This document shows, piece by piece, positions 1 through 8,633 of a stretch of DNA of 64,000 bases. The DNA lies in NCBI RefSeq assembly GCF_014646255.1, contig NZ_BMNC01000017.1, positions 1-64,000 of the forward strand, in the 5' to 3' direction. The DNA comes from Lentzea pudingi (lineage in GTDB: Bacteria > Actinomycetota > Actinomycetes > Mycobacteriales > Pseudonocardiaceae). Under the pieces are notes generated by a model. The model saw nothing but the letters and a program-made list of their open reading frames with translations, made no database searches and was not told where the DNA came from. The position numbers and the translations under genes are program-made. Positions within the stretch are counted from its first letter, which is position 1; each line of letters opens with the position of its first letter.

Positions 1-27
1 TACTAATAGGCCGAGGACTTGTTACAA
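1..27 (+). rRNA. 23S rRNA, 3' end (partial)
   Basis: The first bases carry the terminal 23S motif (ACTAATAGGCCGAGGACTT), which lies at the extreme 3' end of actinobacterial large-subunit rRNA. The gene body is outside the window. The exact 3' end is approximate; a small hairpin at 50-73 (GGTTCTGG paired with CCAGAACC) lies in the spacer before the 5S gene and probably belongs to the processing signals. Confidence 0.85.
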
Positions 28-136
28 AGACGCTACGCATCCACTGTGCGGTTCTGGAAGAACAACCAGAACCGATCGAACCCACTGGCAGGCAAGTTGG
101 CTGCTGGTTCGGGGTTCTAGGTTGTGAATTCCATAG
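28..136 (+). other. 23S-5S internal transcribed spacer
   Basis: This non-coding spacer separates the 23S end from the 5S gene. It has an 8-bp perfect stem (50-57 with 66-73) and a second, weaker pairing of CGAACC near 77 with GGTTCG near 107. Both are plausible RNase III-type processing structures. No tRNA is present in it. Confidence 0.7.
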
Positions 137-255
137 TGTTTCGGTGGTCATAGCGTTGGGGAAACACCCGGTCCCATTCCGAACCCGGTAGTTAAGCCCT
201 TCTGCGCCGATGGTACTGCACTGGTTACGGTGTGGGAGAGTAGGTCGCCGCCGAA
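137..255 (+). rRNA. rrf: 5S rRNA
   Basis: The segment matches the actinobacterial 5S pattern: the 5' strand TTTCGGTGGTCATAGCG, the internal CCCATTCCGAACCCGG loop, the GCGCCGATGGTACTGC arm, and the closing GAGAGTAGGTCGCCGCCGAA strand that pairs with the 5' end. The length of about 118 nt fits the family. Boundaries may be off by a few bases. Together with the 23S end it marks the 3' end of an rRNA operon transcribed towards the RGG/TPR gene. Confidence 0.93.
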
Positions 256-268
256 CTTTACTTCCCTG

Positions 269-322
269 AAGGGGCTTGTGATCGCGGGGCACAATTACAG
301 TGCATCGCTCACAGGCCCCTTT
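269..322 (+). terminator. rRNA operon terminator-like hairpin
   Basis: AAGGGGCTTGTGA at 269-281 pairs almost perfectly with TCACAGGCCCCTT at 309-321, across a loop of about 27 nt that can fold further. It lies 14 bases after the 5S gene and ends 26 bases before the next start codon. It therefore probably ends the rRNA operon, although some read-through into the next gene is possible. Confidence 0.7.
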
Positions 323-348
323 CAGCGTGTCCATAGTAGGAGGATTTG

Positions 349-2844
349 GTGTCCAGGTTCGGGGATCGTCCCGGCGACCGTCAGCGTGGCCAGGGAGACC
401 GACCGCGCCATTCCGACGGTGGCCGTCCATCAGGCGATCGCAAGTTCAGCAGCAACAACAACTCGCAGCGCGGTGAAGGCTCCGGCGACCGCTCCACCAG
501 CGGTGACCGTCGAGACAACCGCGCCGGCTCGGGCGGCGGTTACCGCGGCCAGGGTTCGAGCGACCGCGGTGGCTTCCGCAAGGACGACTCGGGCGATCGC
601 GGTGGCTACCGCGGCGACCGTTCAAGTGACCGCGGCGGCTCCGGCGATCGTGGCGGCTACCGCAAGAGCGACTCGGGTGACCGAGGCGGCTATCGCGGGC
701 AGGGTTCGGGTGAGCGCAGCGGTGGTTTCCGCAGCGGCGACCGTCCCGGCTACCGCAAGGACGATTCAGGCGATCGCGGTGGCTACCGGGGTCAGGGTTC
801 CAGCGATCGCGGCGGTTTCCGCAAGAGCGAGTCCAGCGACCGCGGCGGGTACCGCGGGCAGGGCTCTGGCGATCGTCCCGGGTACCGCAAGGACGACTCG
901 AACGACCGCGGTGGCTACCGCAAGAGCGAGTCCGGCGACCGTGGCGGCTTCCGCTCCGGCGAGCGCAGCGGCTCCAGCGATCGTGGTGGGTTCCGCAAGA
1001 GCGACTCTGGCGACCGTGGCGGTTACCGGGGTTCCAGCGACCGCGGTGGCTTCCGCAAGGACGACTCCGGCGATCGCGGTGGTTACCGCAAGAGTGAGTC
1101 CGGCGACCGCGGTGGCTACCGGGGTTCCAGCGACCGTCCCGGGTACCGCAAGGACGACTCGAACGACCGCGGCGGTTACCGCAAGAGCGAATCCAGCGAC
1201 CGTGGCGGCTTCCGCTCCGGCGAGCGCAGCGGCTCCGGTGACCGTGGCGGCTTCCGCAAGAGTGACTCGGGCGATCGCGGTGGTTACCGCAAGAGCGAGT
1301 CCGGCGACCGCGGTGGTTTCCGCTCGGGCGAGCGCAGTGGCTCCGGCGACCGTGGTGGGTACCGCGGGCAGGGCTCTGGCGATCGTCCCGGGTACCGCAA
1401 GGACGACTCGGGTGACCGCGGTGGTTACCGAGGCTCCAGCGATCGTGGCGGGTTCCGCAAGAGTGAGTCCGGCGACCGTGGCGGTTTCCGCTCCGGCGAG
1501 CGCAGCGGCTCCAGCGATCGTGGCGGGTTCCGCAAGAGCGACTCTGGCGACCGTGGCGGTTACCGGGGTTCCAGCGATCGCGGTGGCGAGCGCAGCGGCT
1601 CCGGCGACCGTGGTGGTTACCGCGGCGAGCGCAGTGGCTCGGGTGACCGTGGCGCCTACCGCAAGAGCGACTCGAACGACCGTGGCGGTTACCGCCGGGA
1701 CGACTCGGGCAACCGCAACGACGAGCGTTCCGCTCCTCAGCGCGACGACCGCCGGGACGAGCGCAGCCGTGAGCGTGCGGCGCGGTTCCAGGAGCGTCAG
1801 ACCGAGCAGGAGACCGCCGGCCAGGCCGGGGTCGACGCCGCCGAGGTGACTCCGGCCGCCGAGCGCGCCGGCTACCGCCTGGGTGACGGTGCCGCGGCCA
1901 CCCGCGCCGCCGCGAGCCGTGAGACGGCCGCGGACGAGACCGACGGTTCCACCGCAGGTGACGCGGACGAGGTCGCCGAGACCACGGCTGAGACCAACGC
2001 CGAGACCAAGGCCGAGACTGCGGCTGAGACCAAGGCCGAGACCGAGTCGAAGGCCGAGACCCCGGTCGAGGCGAACGACGAGTCCCCCGCCCAGGGCGAC
2101 GAGGTCGAGACCGCCGGTGACGCGGACGACGAGCCGCGTGACGAGGCGCCCGCGCCCCGTGGCGGACGGCCGGAGCTTCCCGAGGAAGCCGACCTGTCGC
2201 TGCTCGACCCCGAGATCAAGCTCGAGCTGCGCAGCCTGCCCAAGGGGCTTGCGGAGATCATCGGCAGGCACCTGGCCGCGGCCGGGTTGCTGATCGACGA
2301 GGACCCGCAGCTGGCGCTGGAGCACGCGCGGTACGCGCGGAGCAAGGCGGCTCGGGTCGGTGTCGTGCGCGAGGCGGCTGGTCTGACGGCGTACTTCGCG
2401 GACGAGTGGGCCGAGGCGCTCAGCGAGCTGCGGGCCGCCCGCCGGATGATGACCGGTCCCGGGCACCTGGCGATCATGGCCGACTGCGAGCGGGCCCTGG
2501 GCCGGCCGGAGCGGGCCATCGACCTCGCGAAGGACCCGGCGGTCAAGGACCTGAGCCAGGAGGACGAGATCGAGCTGCGGATCGTCGCGGCCGGCGCTCG
2601 TCGTGACATGGGTCAGCTCGACGCCGCCGTCGTGGCGTTGCAGGGTCCGGACCTCGACCCGGGACAGCGCAGCCCCTACTCGGCGCGGCTCTTCTACGCT
2701 TACGCCGACAACCTGGCCGCGGCCGGTCGCATCGAGGAAGCCGTCAAGTGGTTCCTCAACGCCGCCGAGGCTGACGACGAAGGGGAGACGGACGCCGCCG
2801 AGCGCGCGTTCGAGCTGACCCAGGAGGAGACCCCGGAGCAGTGA
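349..2844 (+). CDS. TPR-like protein with a giant RGG/GDRGGYRK-repeat disordered N-terminus
   Basis: The 831-residue product has two halves. Residues 1 to about 470 are low complexity, built from about thirty DRGG units in repeats such as GDRGGYRK, SSDRGGFRK and RSGERSGSG. An Arg/Ala/Glu segment follows, then AETKAET repeats at about 545-590. The last 230 residues form a helical, TPR-like domain (from about LPEEADLSLLDPEIKLELRS). That domain and the position before the HAD phosphatase and tlyA match the Rv1691-type protein, which is normally about 250 residues. I chose the GTG at 349 because AGGAGG at 338-343 lies 5 nt upstream; a TTG at 346 is in frame but too close. Its function is not established. 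RGG-type repeats suggest RNA binding, and the gene directly follows an rRNA operon. It overlaps the next gene by 4 bp. Confidence 0.85.
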   Translation: MSRFGDRPGDRQRGQGDRPRHSDGGRPSGDRKFSSNNNSQRGEGSGDRSTSGDRRDNRAGSGGGYRGQGSSDRGGFRKDDSGDRGGYRGDRSSDRGGSGDRGGYRKSDSGDRGGYRGQGSGERSGGFRSGDRPGYRKDDSGDRGGYRGQGSSDRGGFRKSESSDRGGYRGQGSGDRPGYRKDDSNDRGGYRKSESGDRGGFRSGERSGSSDRGGFRKSDSGDRGGYRGSSDRGGFRKDDSGDRGGYRKSESGDRGGYRGSSDRPGYRKDDSNDRGGYRKSESSDRGGFRSGERSGSGDRGGFRKSDSGDRGGYRKSESGDRGGFRSGERSGSGDRGGYRGQGSGDRPGYRKDDSGDRGGYRGSSDRGGFRKSESGDRGGFRSGERSGSSDRGGFRKSDSGDRGGYRGSSDRGGERSGSGDRGGYRGERSGSGDRGAYRKSDSNDRGGYRRDDSGNRNDERSAPQRDDRRDERSRERAARFQERQTEQETAGQAGVDAAEVTPAAERAGYRLGDGAAATRAAASRETAADETDGSTAGDADEVAETTAETNAETKAETAAETKAETESKAETPVEANDESPAQGDEVETAGDADDEPRDEAPAPRGGRPELPEEADLSLLDPEIKLELRSLPKGLAEIIGRHLAAAGLLIDEDPQLALEHARYARSKAARVGVVREAAGLTAYFADEWAEALSELRAARRMMTGPGHLAIMADCERALGRPERAIDLAKDPAVKDLSQEDEIELRIVAAGARRDMGQLDAAVVALQGPDLDPGQRSPYSARLFYAYADNLAAAGRIEEAVKWFLNAAEADDEGETDAAERAFELTQEETPEQ

Positions 2845-3635
2845 GCGAGACGTTGGTCGACAGGTACGACGCGTTGCTGATCGATCTCGACGGCACCGTC
2901 TACCGCGGGAACGAAGCCGTGCCGGGTGCCGCCGAAGCGATTGCGGCGGCCAGGAGCAGGGGAGTCGGGATCCGCTACGTCACCAACAACGCCTCCCGCT
3001 CACCGCAGATGGTGGCCGATCACCTCGTCGAGCTCGGGTTCGAGACGACGGTCGACGAGGTGAGCACCTCTTCCCAGGCAGGTGCGGCCATGCTGGCCGA
3101 ACGCCTGCCGAAGCGCTCCACCGTGCTCGTGCTCGGCACCAAGGCCCTCCAGGCCGAGGTGCTCAAGCGCGGGCTCGTCCCGACCGACACCGCCGAGGGC
3201 GCGGTGGCGGTCCTGCAGGGCCTGTCCATGGACCTCGGCTGGCGTGAGCTGGCCGAGGCCGCGGTCGCCATCCGCGGCGGCGCGCTGTGGGTGGCGTGCA
3301 ACGTCGACGCCACCCTGCCGACCGAACGCGGTCTGCTGCCCGGCAACGGCAGCCTCGTCGCGGCGCTGAAGGCCGCGACGGACCAGGAGCCGCTCGTCGC
3401 CGGCAAGCCCGCCACCCCGCTGCTGCAGCAGGCGGCGAAAGATCTTGGCGCGCACCGCCCGCTGGTGGTCGGTGACCGGCTCGACACGGACATCCTGGGC
3501 GCGGTCAACGCCGGGATGGACTCCCTGCTCGTGCTCACGGGTGTGTCGACCGAGCAGGAGGCGCAAGCGCTTCCGGATGAGCAAAGGCCCACGTATGTCG
3601 GCGCGGACCTGTCGGTACTGCATCGGCTACCGTAA
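2841..3635 (+). CDS. HAD-IIA family phosphatase (Rv1692-like)
   Basis: The 264-residue protein has the HAD nucleophile motif LIDLDGTVYRG at the N-terminus (first Asp nucleophile, second acid/base), the TNNASRSP motif II region, and a C-terminal GKPATPLLQQAAKDLG...VVGDRLDTDI motif III/IV. This layout is that of the NagD/HAD-IIA family with a type C2 cap. The mycobacterial orthologue at this position is a glycerol-3-phosphate phosphatase, and that activity is inferred here from synteny. The GTG start overlaps the upstream stop (GTGA), so translation is probably coupled to the TPR protein gene. Confidence 0.9.
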   Translation: MSETLVDRYDALLIDLDGTVYRGNEAVPGAAEAIAAARSRGVGIRYVTNNASRSPQMVADHLVELGFETTVDEVSTSSQAGAAMLAERLPKRSTVLVLGTKALQAEVLKRGLVPTDTAEGAVAVLQGLSMDLGWRELAEAAVAIRGGALWVACNVDATLPTERGLLPGNGSLVAALKAATDQEPLVAGKPATPLLQQAAKDLGAHRPLVVGDRLDTDILGAVNAGMDSLLVLTGVSTEQEAQALPDEQRPTYVGADLSVLHRLP

Positions 3636-3640
3636 GAGGA

Positions 3641-3808
3641 GTGAGCTACCCCCTGCCCGGACCGCCACCCAACCCGGCCGACGCCATCGAAGGCGCGCTG
3701 GAGCGGCTCGACGGGCTCGAGAACGTTCCCCTGGACGAGCACGTGGCCCGGTTCGACGCGGTGCACGCGACGCTCACCGACGCGCTGTCGAGCATCGACA
3801 AGGTGTGA
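3641..3808 (+). CDS. small conserved protein between HAD phosphatase and tlyA (Rv1693-like)
   Basis: A 55-codon reading frame starts at a GTG with GAGG 4-8 nt upstream (3637-3640) and ends 6 nt before tlyA. The peptide begins MSYPLPGPPPNPADAIEG and continues as an amphipathic helical, Leu/Asp-rich segment. The M. tuberculosis block carries a small gene of about this size in the same place, which supports it as real despite its length. It has no recognisable domain. It could be a small structural or adaptor peptide. Confidence 0.7.
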   Translation: MSYPLPGPPPNPADAIEGALERLDGLENVPLDEHVARFDAVHATLTDALSSIDKV

Positions 3809-3814
3809 TGCACA

Positions 3815-4612
3815 GTGCCTCGCAGGGTGCGGCTCGACGCCGAACTCGTGCGCAGGGGGCTCGCCAGGTCCCGTGAGCACGCCAGCCAACTCGTCGCGGA
3901 CGGTCGTGTGAAGGTCCGCGGCACCGTCGCGACGAAACCCGCGACCGCCGTGGAGACCTCCGACGCGGTCGTGGTCAAGGACAGCGGCAACGACCCGAAC
4001 TGGGCCTCCCGGGGCGCGCACAAGCTCATCGGCGCGCTCGAGGGTTTCCGGATCGACCCCACCGGCAGGCGTTGTCTCGACGCCGGCGCGTCCACTGGCG
4101 GTTTCACCGACGTGCTGCTGCGCAAAGGCGCCCGGCAGGTCGTCGCGGCCGACGTCGGCAGGGGTCTGCTGGACTGGAAGCTGCAGACCGACGACCGGGT
4201 CGTGGTGAAGGACAAGACCAACGTCCGCACCCTCACGCCCGAGGACATCGGCGGCAATGTTGAACTCGTGGTGGCCGATCTTTCGTTTATCTCGTTGAGG
4301 CTTGTGCTTCCCGCACTGGCCGCGTGCCTCGACGAGGAAGGCGATCTGCTGCCGATGGTCAAGCCGCAGTTCGAGGTCGGCAAGGAACGCCTGGGCTCCG
4401 GTGGCGTCGTGCGCGACCCCGGGCTGCGTGCCGAAGCCGTGCTCGACGTGACCAAGGCTGCGGCCGAACTGGGTCTGGCCGTGCACGGGGTCGTCGCGAG
4501 CCCGCTGCCCGGCCCGTCCGGCAACGTCGAGTACTTCCTCTGGCTGCGCAAGGGCGAACCCGCCGATGCGACAGAGATGGTGCGCACCGCCGTCGAAGAA
4601 GGGCCCCAATGA
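3815..4612 (+). CDS. tlyA: TlyA family rRNA (cytidine-2'-O)-methyltransferase
   Basis: The 265-residue protein has an N-terminal S4 RNA-binding domain (RLDAELVRRGLARSREHA, residues 1-60) followed by an FtsJ-like Rossmann methyltransferase. The SAM-binding motif is CLDAGASTGGFTDVLL, then VVAADVGRG and VVADLSFISL. The family methylates ribose of C1409 in 16S and C1920 in 23S rRNA, and its loss gives capreomycin resistance in mycobacteria. The GTG start is supported by the S4 domain beginning immediately. The stop overlaps the nadK ATG. Confidence 0.95.
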   Translation: MPRRVRLDAELVRRGLARSREHASQLVADGRVKVRGTVATKPATAVETSDAVVVKDSGNDPNWASRGAHKLIGALEGFRIDPTGRRCLDAGASTGGFTDVLLRKGARQVVAADVGRGLLDWKLQTDDRVVVKDKTNVRTLTPEDIGGNVELVVADLSFISLRLVLPALAACLDEEGDLLPMVKPQFEVGKERLGSGGVVRDPGLRAEAVLDVTKAAAELGLAVHGVVASPLPGPSGNVEYFLWLRKGEPADATEMVRTAVEEGPQ

Positions 4613-5499
4613 GGGAAGTCCTGCTGGTCGTCCACACCGGGCACCAGAGCAACATCGATCTCGCCCGACAGGTGGCCGGCCGCCTCGCGGTCGGGGGCGT
4701 CACGACGAGGGTGCTCGACGACGAGGCGCGTGACCTCGGCCCGTCGTGCTGCACCAAGGTCGTGCCCGCCGACGACCACGCCGCCGAGGGCACCGAGCTG
4801 GTGCTGGTGCTGGGCGGTGACGGCACGTTCCTGCGCGGCGCGGAGCTCGCGCGCCCGGCGAGGGTGCCGGTGCTGGGCGTCAACCTGGGCCGGGTCGGGT
4901 TCCTCGCGGAGGCCGACTCGGACGCGCTGCACGAGGCCGTGGGGCACGTGCTGGAACGCGACTACTTCGTGGAAGAGCGCATGACGCTCGACCTGATCGC
5001 CAAGGTCAACGACGAGGTCGTCGTGAAGACCTGGGCGCTCAACGAGGTCAGCGTCGAGAAGCTGATCCGCGAACGCATCCTCGAGGTCGTCGTCGAGGTC
5101 GACGGACGGCCGGTGTCGGCGTTCGGCTGCGACGGCGTGCTGTGCGCGACGCCGACGGGGTCGACGGCGTACGCGTTCTCCGCGGGCGGACCGGTCGTGT
5201 GGCCGGACGTGCAGGCCATCCTGGTGGTGCCGAGCAACGCGCACGCGCTGTTCGCGCGGCCGCTGGTCGTCTCGCCGAAGTCGCACGTGGCGTTCGAGAT
5301 CGAGGCGACCGGGCATCCGGCGGCGTTGTCCGCGGACGGGCGGCGCACGTTCGAGCTGCCCGCGGGCGCGCGGATCGAGATCGTGGAGGGCGCGGTGCCG
5401 CTCAAGGTCGTGCGGCTGCGCCAGGCACCGTTCACGGACCGGCTGGTCGAGAAGTTCGACCTGCCGGTGAAGGGATGGCGGGGACCATCGGCAGGCTGA
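4609..5499 (+). CDS. nadK: NAD kinase
   Basis: The 296-residue enzyme phosphorylates NAD to NADP. Family motifs are all present: VLVLGGDGTFLRGAE (GGDGT), the ALNEVSVEK NE motif, and ATPTGSTAYAFSAGGP (TPTGSTAY). The length matches actinobacterial PpnK proteins. The ATG start overlaps the tlyA stop as ATGA, so the two are probably translationally coupled. The order tlyA-nadK-recN is conserved across actinobacteria. Confidence 0.96.
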   Translation: MREVLLVVHTGHQSNIDLARQVAGRLAVGGVTTRVLDDEARDLGPSCCTKVVPADDHAAEGTELVLVLGGDGTFLRGAELARPARVPVLGVNLGRVGFLAEADSDALHEAVGHVLERDYFVEERMTLDLIAKVNDEVVVKTWALNEVSVEKLIRERILEVVVEVDGRPVSAFGCDGVLCATPTGSTAYAFSAGGPVVWPDVQAILVVPSNAHALFARPLVVSPKSHVAFEIEATGHPAALSADGRRTFELPAGARIEIVEGAVPLKVVRLRQAPFTDRLVEKFDLPVKGWRGPSAG

Positions 5500-5579
5500 C
5501 CGCGCCGCTCGGTGCGTCGGCACTGGCTCGTTATGGTGCCCGCGAGGAATTGTCGGACTCGACAAGTAAGGTTCGCCCT

Positions 5580-7361
5580 GTGCTGGCCGAGATGCGCATC
5601 AATGGCCTTGGCGTGATCGACGAGGCCACCCTTGAACTGGACCCCGGGTTCACCGTAGTCACTGGTGAGACGGGCGCGGGCAAGACCATGGTCGTGACCG
5701 GGTTGCACCTGCTGGGCGGTGGCCGAGCTGAGGCTTCGCGGGTGCGGACCGGGGCCGACAAAGCGGTGGTCGAAGGCCGCTTCCAGGCTCCGGCGGGCAG
5801 CCCTGCCGCGAAGGTGGCCGAAGAGGTCGGCGGCGAGGCGGACGAGGACGGGTCGCTGATCGCGATCCGCACGGTCGGGTCCGACGGGCGTTCGCGCGCC
5901 CACGTCGGTGGCCGCTCCGTGCCGGTCGGCGTGCTGTCCGAACTGGCGGAGCAGCTCATCGCCGTGCACGGTCAGAACGACCAGCTGCGGCTCATGCGGC
6001 CGACCGAGCAGCGTGGTGTGCTCGACCGCTTCGCCGGCGACGACGTGGGCGCGCCGCTGCGCAAGTACCAGGCCGTGCGCGAGGAGTGGTTGCGCGTCTC
6101 GGCGGAGTTGAAGGAACGCACGGAGCGTTCCCGCGAACTGGCCAGGGAAGCCGACCTGCTGCGCCACGGCCTGACCGAGATCGACGCCGTCGCCCCGAAG
6201 CTGGGCGAGGACGCCGAGCTGCACGACGAGGCCCGCCGGCTCGCGGACGCGGACCAGCTCCGTGAAGCGGCCCAGGGCGCGCAGTTCGCCGTGTCGGGCT
6301 CGCTCGAGGGCGACCCGGAGAACCCCGGCGCGCTCGGGCTGATCTCCGAGGCCGCCCGCAGGCTGTCCACGTCGGAGGACCCGAAGCTGCGGGAGATGGA
6401 GCCGCGCCTGGTCGAGGCGGCGACGCTGCTGGCCGACGTCGGCGCGGAGATCTCCGGCTACCTGGACCACCTGGAGGCCGACCCCGGCCGTCTCGAGTCC
6501 GTGCTGCAGCGCCAGGCCGAGCTGAAGGCGCTGACCCGCAAGTACGCCGCCGACGTCGACGGCGTGATCGCCTGGGCCGAGGACGCGCGGACGAGGCTGG
6601 GCGGGCTGGACACCTCCGAAGAGGCGCTGACCGGCCTGGCCACCCGTCGTGACGAGCTGGCCGCGGAGCTGGCGACGCTCGCCGGCCAGGTCACGGCTGC
6701 CCGTGCCGAGGCCGCTCTGGAGCTCGGCAAGGCCGTCACGGAGGAGCTCGACGGGCTCGCCATGCCGCACGCCTTGGTCGAACTGGCCGTCCGTCCCCGG
6801 CACGCCGAGGCGGGCGACGTCCAGGCGCTGCCCGTCGGCCGGTCGATCCTGCACGCCGGGTCGTCCGGCGTGGACGACGTCGAGCTGCGGTTGATCTCGC
6901 ACCCCGGGGCGCCCGCCCTGCCGGTGCACAAGGGCGCTTCCGGCGGTGAGCTGTCCCGGGTGATGCTGGCGCTGGAAGTGGTGCTGTCGCACTCGGACCC
7001 GGTGCCCACGCTGGTGTTCGACGAGGTCGACGCCGGTGTCGGTGGCCGGGCCGCGGTCGAGGTCGGCCGTCGCCTCGCGCGGCTCGCCCGGTCGCACCAG
7101 GTGATCGTGGTGACGCACCTGCCGCAGGTGGCCGCGTTCGCCGACCGGCACCTGGTGGTGGACAAGTCCGCGGACGGGACGTTCACGCGGTCCGCCGTGC
7201 GCAAGCTCGACGAGACGCAGCGGGTGGTCGAACTGGCCCGGATGCTCGCGGGCATGGACTCGACCGACACCGGCCGGGCCCACGCCGAGGAGCTGCTGGC
7301 CGCGGCCAAGGCCGACAAGGACACCGCTCCCGTGGTCCGGCGCAAGAAGAAGAAGGCCTGA
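5580..7361 (+). CDS. recN: DNA repair protein RecN
   Basis: The 593-residue SMC-like ATPase acts in double-strand break repair. Walker A is TGETGAGKTMVV near residue 30, a coiled-coil middle region follows, then the ABC signature SGGELSRVMLAL and Walker B PTLVFDEVDAGVGG. The C-terminal HLPQVAAFADRH is typical. The GTG at 5580 was chosen because LAEMRINGLGVIDEA aligns with the usual RecN N-terminus. An upstream ATG at 5475 would add 35 residues and overlap nadK. A Lys-rich tail (RRKKKKA) ends the protein. Confidence 0.95.
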   Translation: MLAEMRINGLGVIDEATLELDPGFTVVTGETGAGKTMVVTGLHLLGGGRAEASRVRTGADKAVVEGRFQAPAGSPAAKVAEEVGGEADEDGSLIAIRTVGSDGRSRAHVGGRSVPVGVLSELAEQLIAVHGQNDQLRLMRPTEQRGVLDRFAGDDVGAPLRKYQAVREEWLRVSAELKERTERSRELAREADLLRHGLTEIDAVAPKLGEDAELHDEARRLADADQLREAAQGAQFAVSGSLEGDPENPGALGLISEAARRLSTSEDPKLREMEPRLVEAATLLADVGAEISGYLDHLEADPGRLESVLQRQAELKALTRKYAADVDGVIAWAEDARTRLGGLDTSEEALTGLATRRDELAAELATLAGQVTAARAEAALELGKAVTEELDGLAMPHALVELAVRPRHAEAGDVQALPVGRSILHAGSSGVDDVELRLISHPGAPALPVHKGASGGELSRVMLALEVVLSHSDPVPTLVFDEVDAGVGGRAAVEVGRRLARLARSHQVIVVTHLPQVAAFADRHLVVDKSADGTFTRSAVRKLDETQRVVELARMLAGMDSTDTGRAHAEELLAAAKADKDTAPVVRRKKKKA

Positions 7362-7426
7362 CCGGCGCGGCCGTTCCGGTCGCTGCTCCTCCCGCTGTTC
7401 CCGGCCGGGTTCGGCATGATGGAGGC

Positions 7427-8026
7427 GTGACAGGAACTATGACCACGCGCCGGGTGCTCGGGGCGGTGCTGGTGGTCGTCGCGGCCGGACTGGCCGTGGC
7501 GGCCACGTTCCTGTCCGCGTACTCCGTGCGGATCGTGCTCGGAGGCCGGGAGCTGCGCTACGAGGCCACCTTCTGGGCGATCGAGCGGGACGACTTCCGC
7601 GAACTGCTGCCGCTCGAACCCTTCGAGCTCGGTGAGCCCGCGGTGGGGGCCGCGCTCGTCATGGCGCTGGCGGCCGTGCTGGCGTTCCGGATTCCGGCGT
7701 CGCGGGTCGGGTCGCTGCTCGGGGCCGGGTTGCTGGCCGGGGTGGCGTGGGCCGCCGTCTCCCGGATCCAGGGGTTGCTGAAGATGATGGGCGAGTTCAA
7801 CTCGCGCGTGCCGATCGAGGTGGAGCAGGGCGAAGGGGTCACCCTGCTGATCGTGGCCGCGGGGGTGGCCGTGGTGGCGGCCGTGCTGCATCAGGAGTTG
7901 CCTCGGGCGGACCAAGCGGAGCCCGGCGGTGACGGGGTGGTCGTCCACCAGATCGACGACGACGCGGACGACACCGACACGCCGCCGTACGGATATCCGG
8001 TGATCGTGGAGCCGAAGAGTGATTGA
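7427..8026 (+). CDS. small membrane protein, first of a four-gene coupled cassette
   Basis: I do not recognise this 199-residue protein. It has an N-terminal membrane segment (about 9-29), a short extracytoplasmic stretch beginning YSVRIVLGGRELRYEATFW, two to three further hydrophobic helices (about 68-100 and 141-160), and an acidic cytoplasmic tail with DGVVVHQIDDDADD and TPPYG. The same tail motif recurs in the next protein. A GGAGG sits immediately before the GTG, and an in-frame ATG at 7439 is an alternative start. Its stop overlaps the start of the next gene, so the four genes 7427-9498 behave as one translational unit. Confidence 0.75.
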   Translation: MTGTMTTRRVLGAVLVVVAAGLAVAATFLSAYSVRIVLGGRELRYEATFWAIERDDFRELLPLEPFELGEPAVGAALVMALAAVLAFRIPASRVGSLLGAGLLAGVAWAAVSRIQGLLKMMGEFNSRVPIEVEQGEGVTLLIVAAGVAVVAAVLHQELPRADQAEPGGDGVVVHQIDDDADDTDTPPYGYPVIVEPKSD

Positions 8027-8633
8027 GCGCCGCAAGATCGCGTGGGTGCTGCTGGCGCTGGGTGCCGTGCTGGCGGTGGTCGCGTCGCTGCAGGACGTCT
8101 TCAGCACCGTGTACAACGGGTTCGGGTCGGACCTGGTGGCCACCTCGACCCTGTGGGTCACCAGGACGGAGCCGGACACGGGTGGTGGCATCGGCCCGTC
8201 CGCGCTCTTCGCCGCCGGGTGGCCGGTGGTGGTGTCGGCGATCGTCGTGGCCGTCGCGGTGGTGTTCCTGCTTCGCGAGCAGACCGCGTTCGTCGGGCGG
8301 CCGCTCGCCATGGGCGGGGCCGGGATGCTGGCCGGGGTCGTGCTCCTCCTCGTCGTCGAGGTGTGGGAGCTGGAGAGGATCATCGCCTCCCAGCCGATCA
8401 ACGGTTCGGAGAGGGACGAGGTGCGCTACCACGGTGGGTTCTACCTGCTGGTGCTCGCGACCGTCGTCGGGCTCGTGGGTGCGGCGCTGGCACAACGGCG
8501 GAACCCGGAGCCGCTGGTCGGAGAAGACGAAGAGGGGGACGGCGTGGTCGTGCACCAGCTCGGCGGCGATGACGACACGCCGCCGTTCGGCCTCGCGATT
8601 CCGCGGGACGACGAGCAGCGGGAGGCTCGGTGA
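8019..8633 (+). CDS. small membrane protein, second of the cassette
   Basis: The 204-residue protein has four predicted transmembrane helices: an N-terminal one after MIERRKIAWVLLALGAVLAV, then about 65-90, 95-115 and 140-160. Its cytoplasmic tail contains EGDGVVVHQLGG and DDTPPFG, the same signature as the preceding protein, so the two are probably diverged paralogues. It overlaps the upstream gene by 8 bp and the downstream one by 4 bp. No enzymatic motif is visible. Confidence 0.75.
   Translation: MIERRKIAWVLLALGAVLAVVASLQDVFSTVYNGFGSDLVATSTLWVTRTEPDTGGGIGPSALFAAGWPVVVSAIVVAVAVVFLLREQTAFVGRPLAMGGAGMLAGVVLLLVVEVWELERIIASQPINGSERDEVRYHGGFYLLVLATVVGLVGAALAQRRNPEPLVGEDEEGDGVVVHQLGGDDDTPPFGLAIPRDDEQREAR

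Noticed and set aside
580..1700. Repeated units that could be read as a CRISPR-like or satellite array
   Set aside because: The repeats have no constant spacer length, they stay in one reading frame and encode GDRGG peptides, so they are coding repeats.
230..1849. A 539-codon plus-strand frame overlapping the 5S rRNA and the RGG gene
   Set aside because: It begins inside the 5S gene and is Ala/Thr/Val-rich noise created by the DNA repeats of the real frame at 349. It has no ribosome-binding site.
766..2466. A 566-codon minus-strand frame opposite the RGG/TPR gene
   Set aside because: It mirrors the repeat DNA, has no domain, and the plus-strand frame has a conserved C-terminal domain and operon context.
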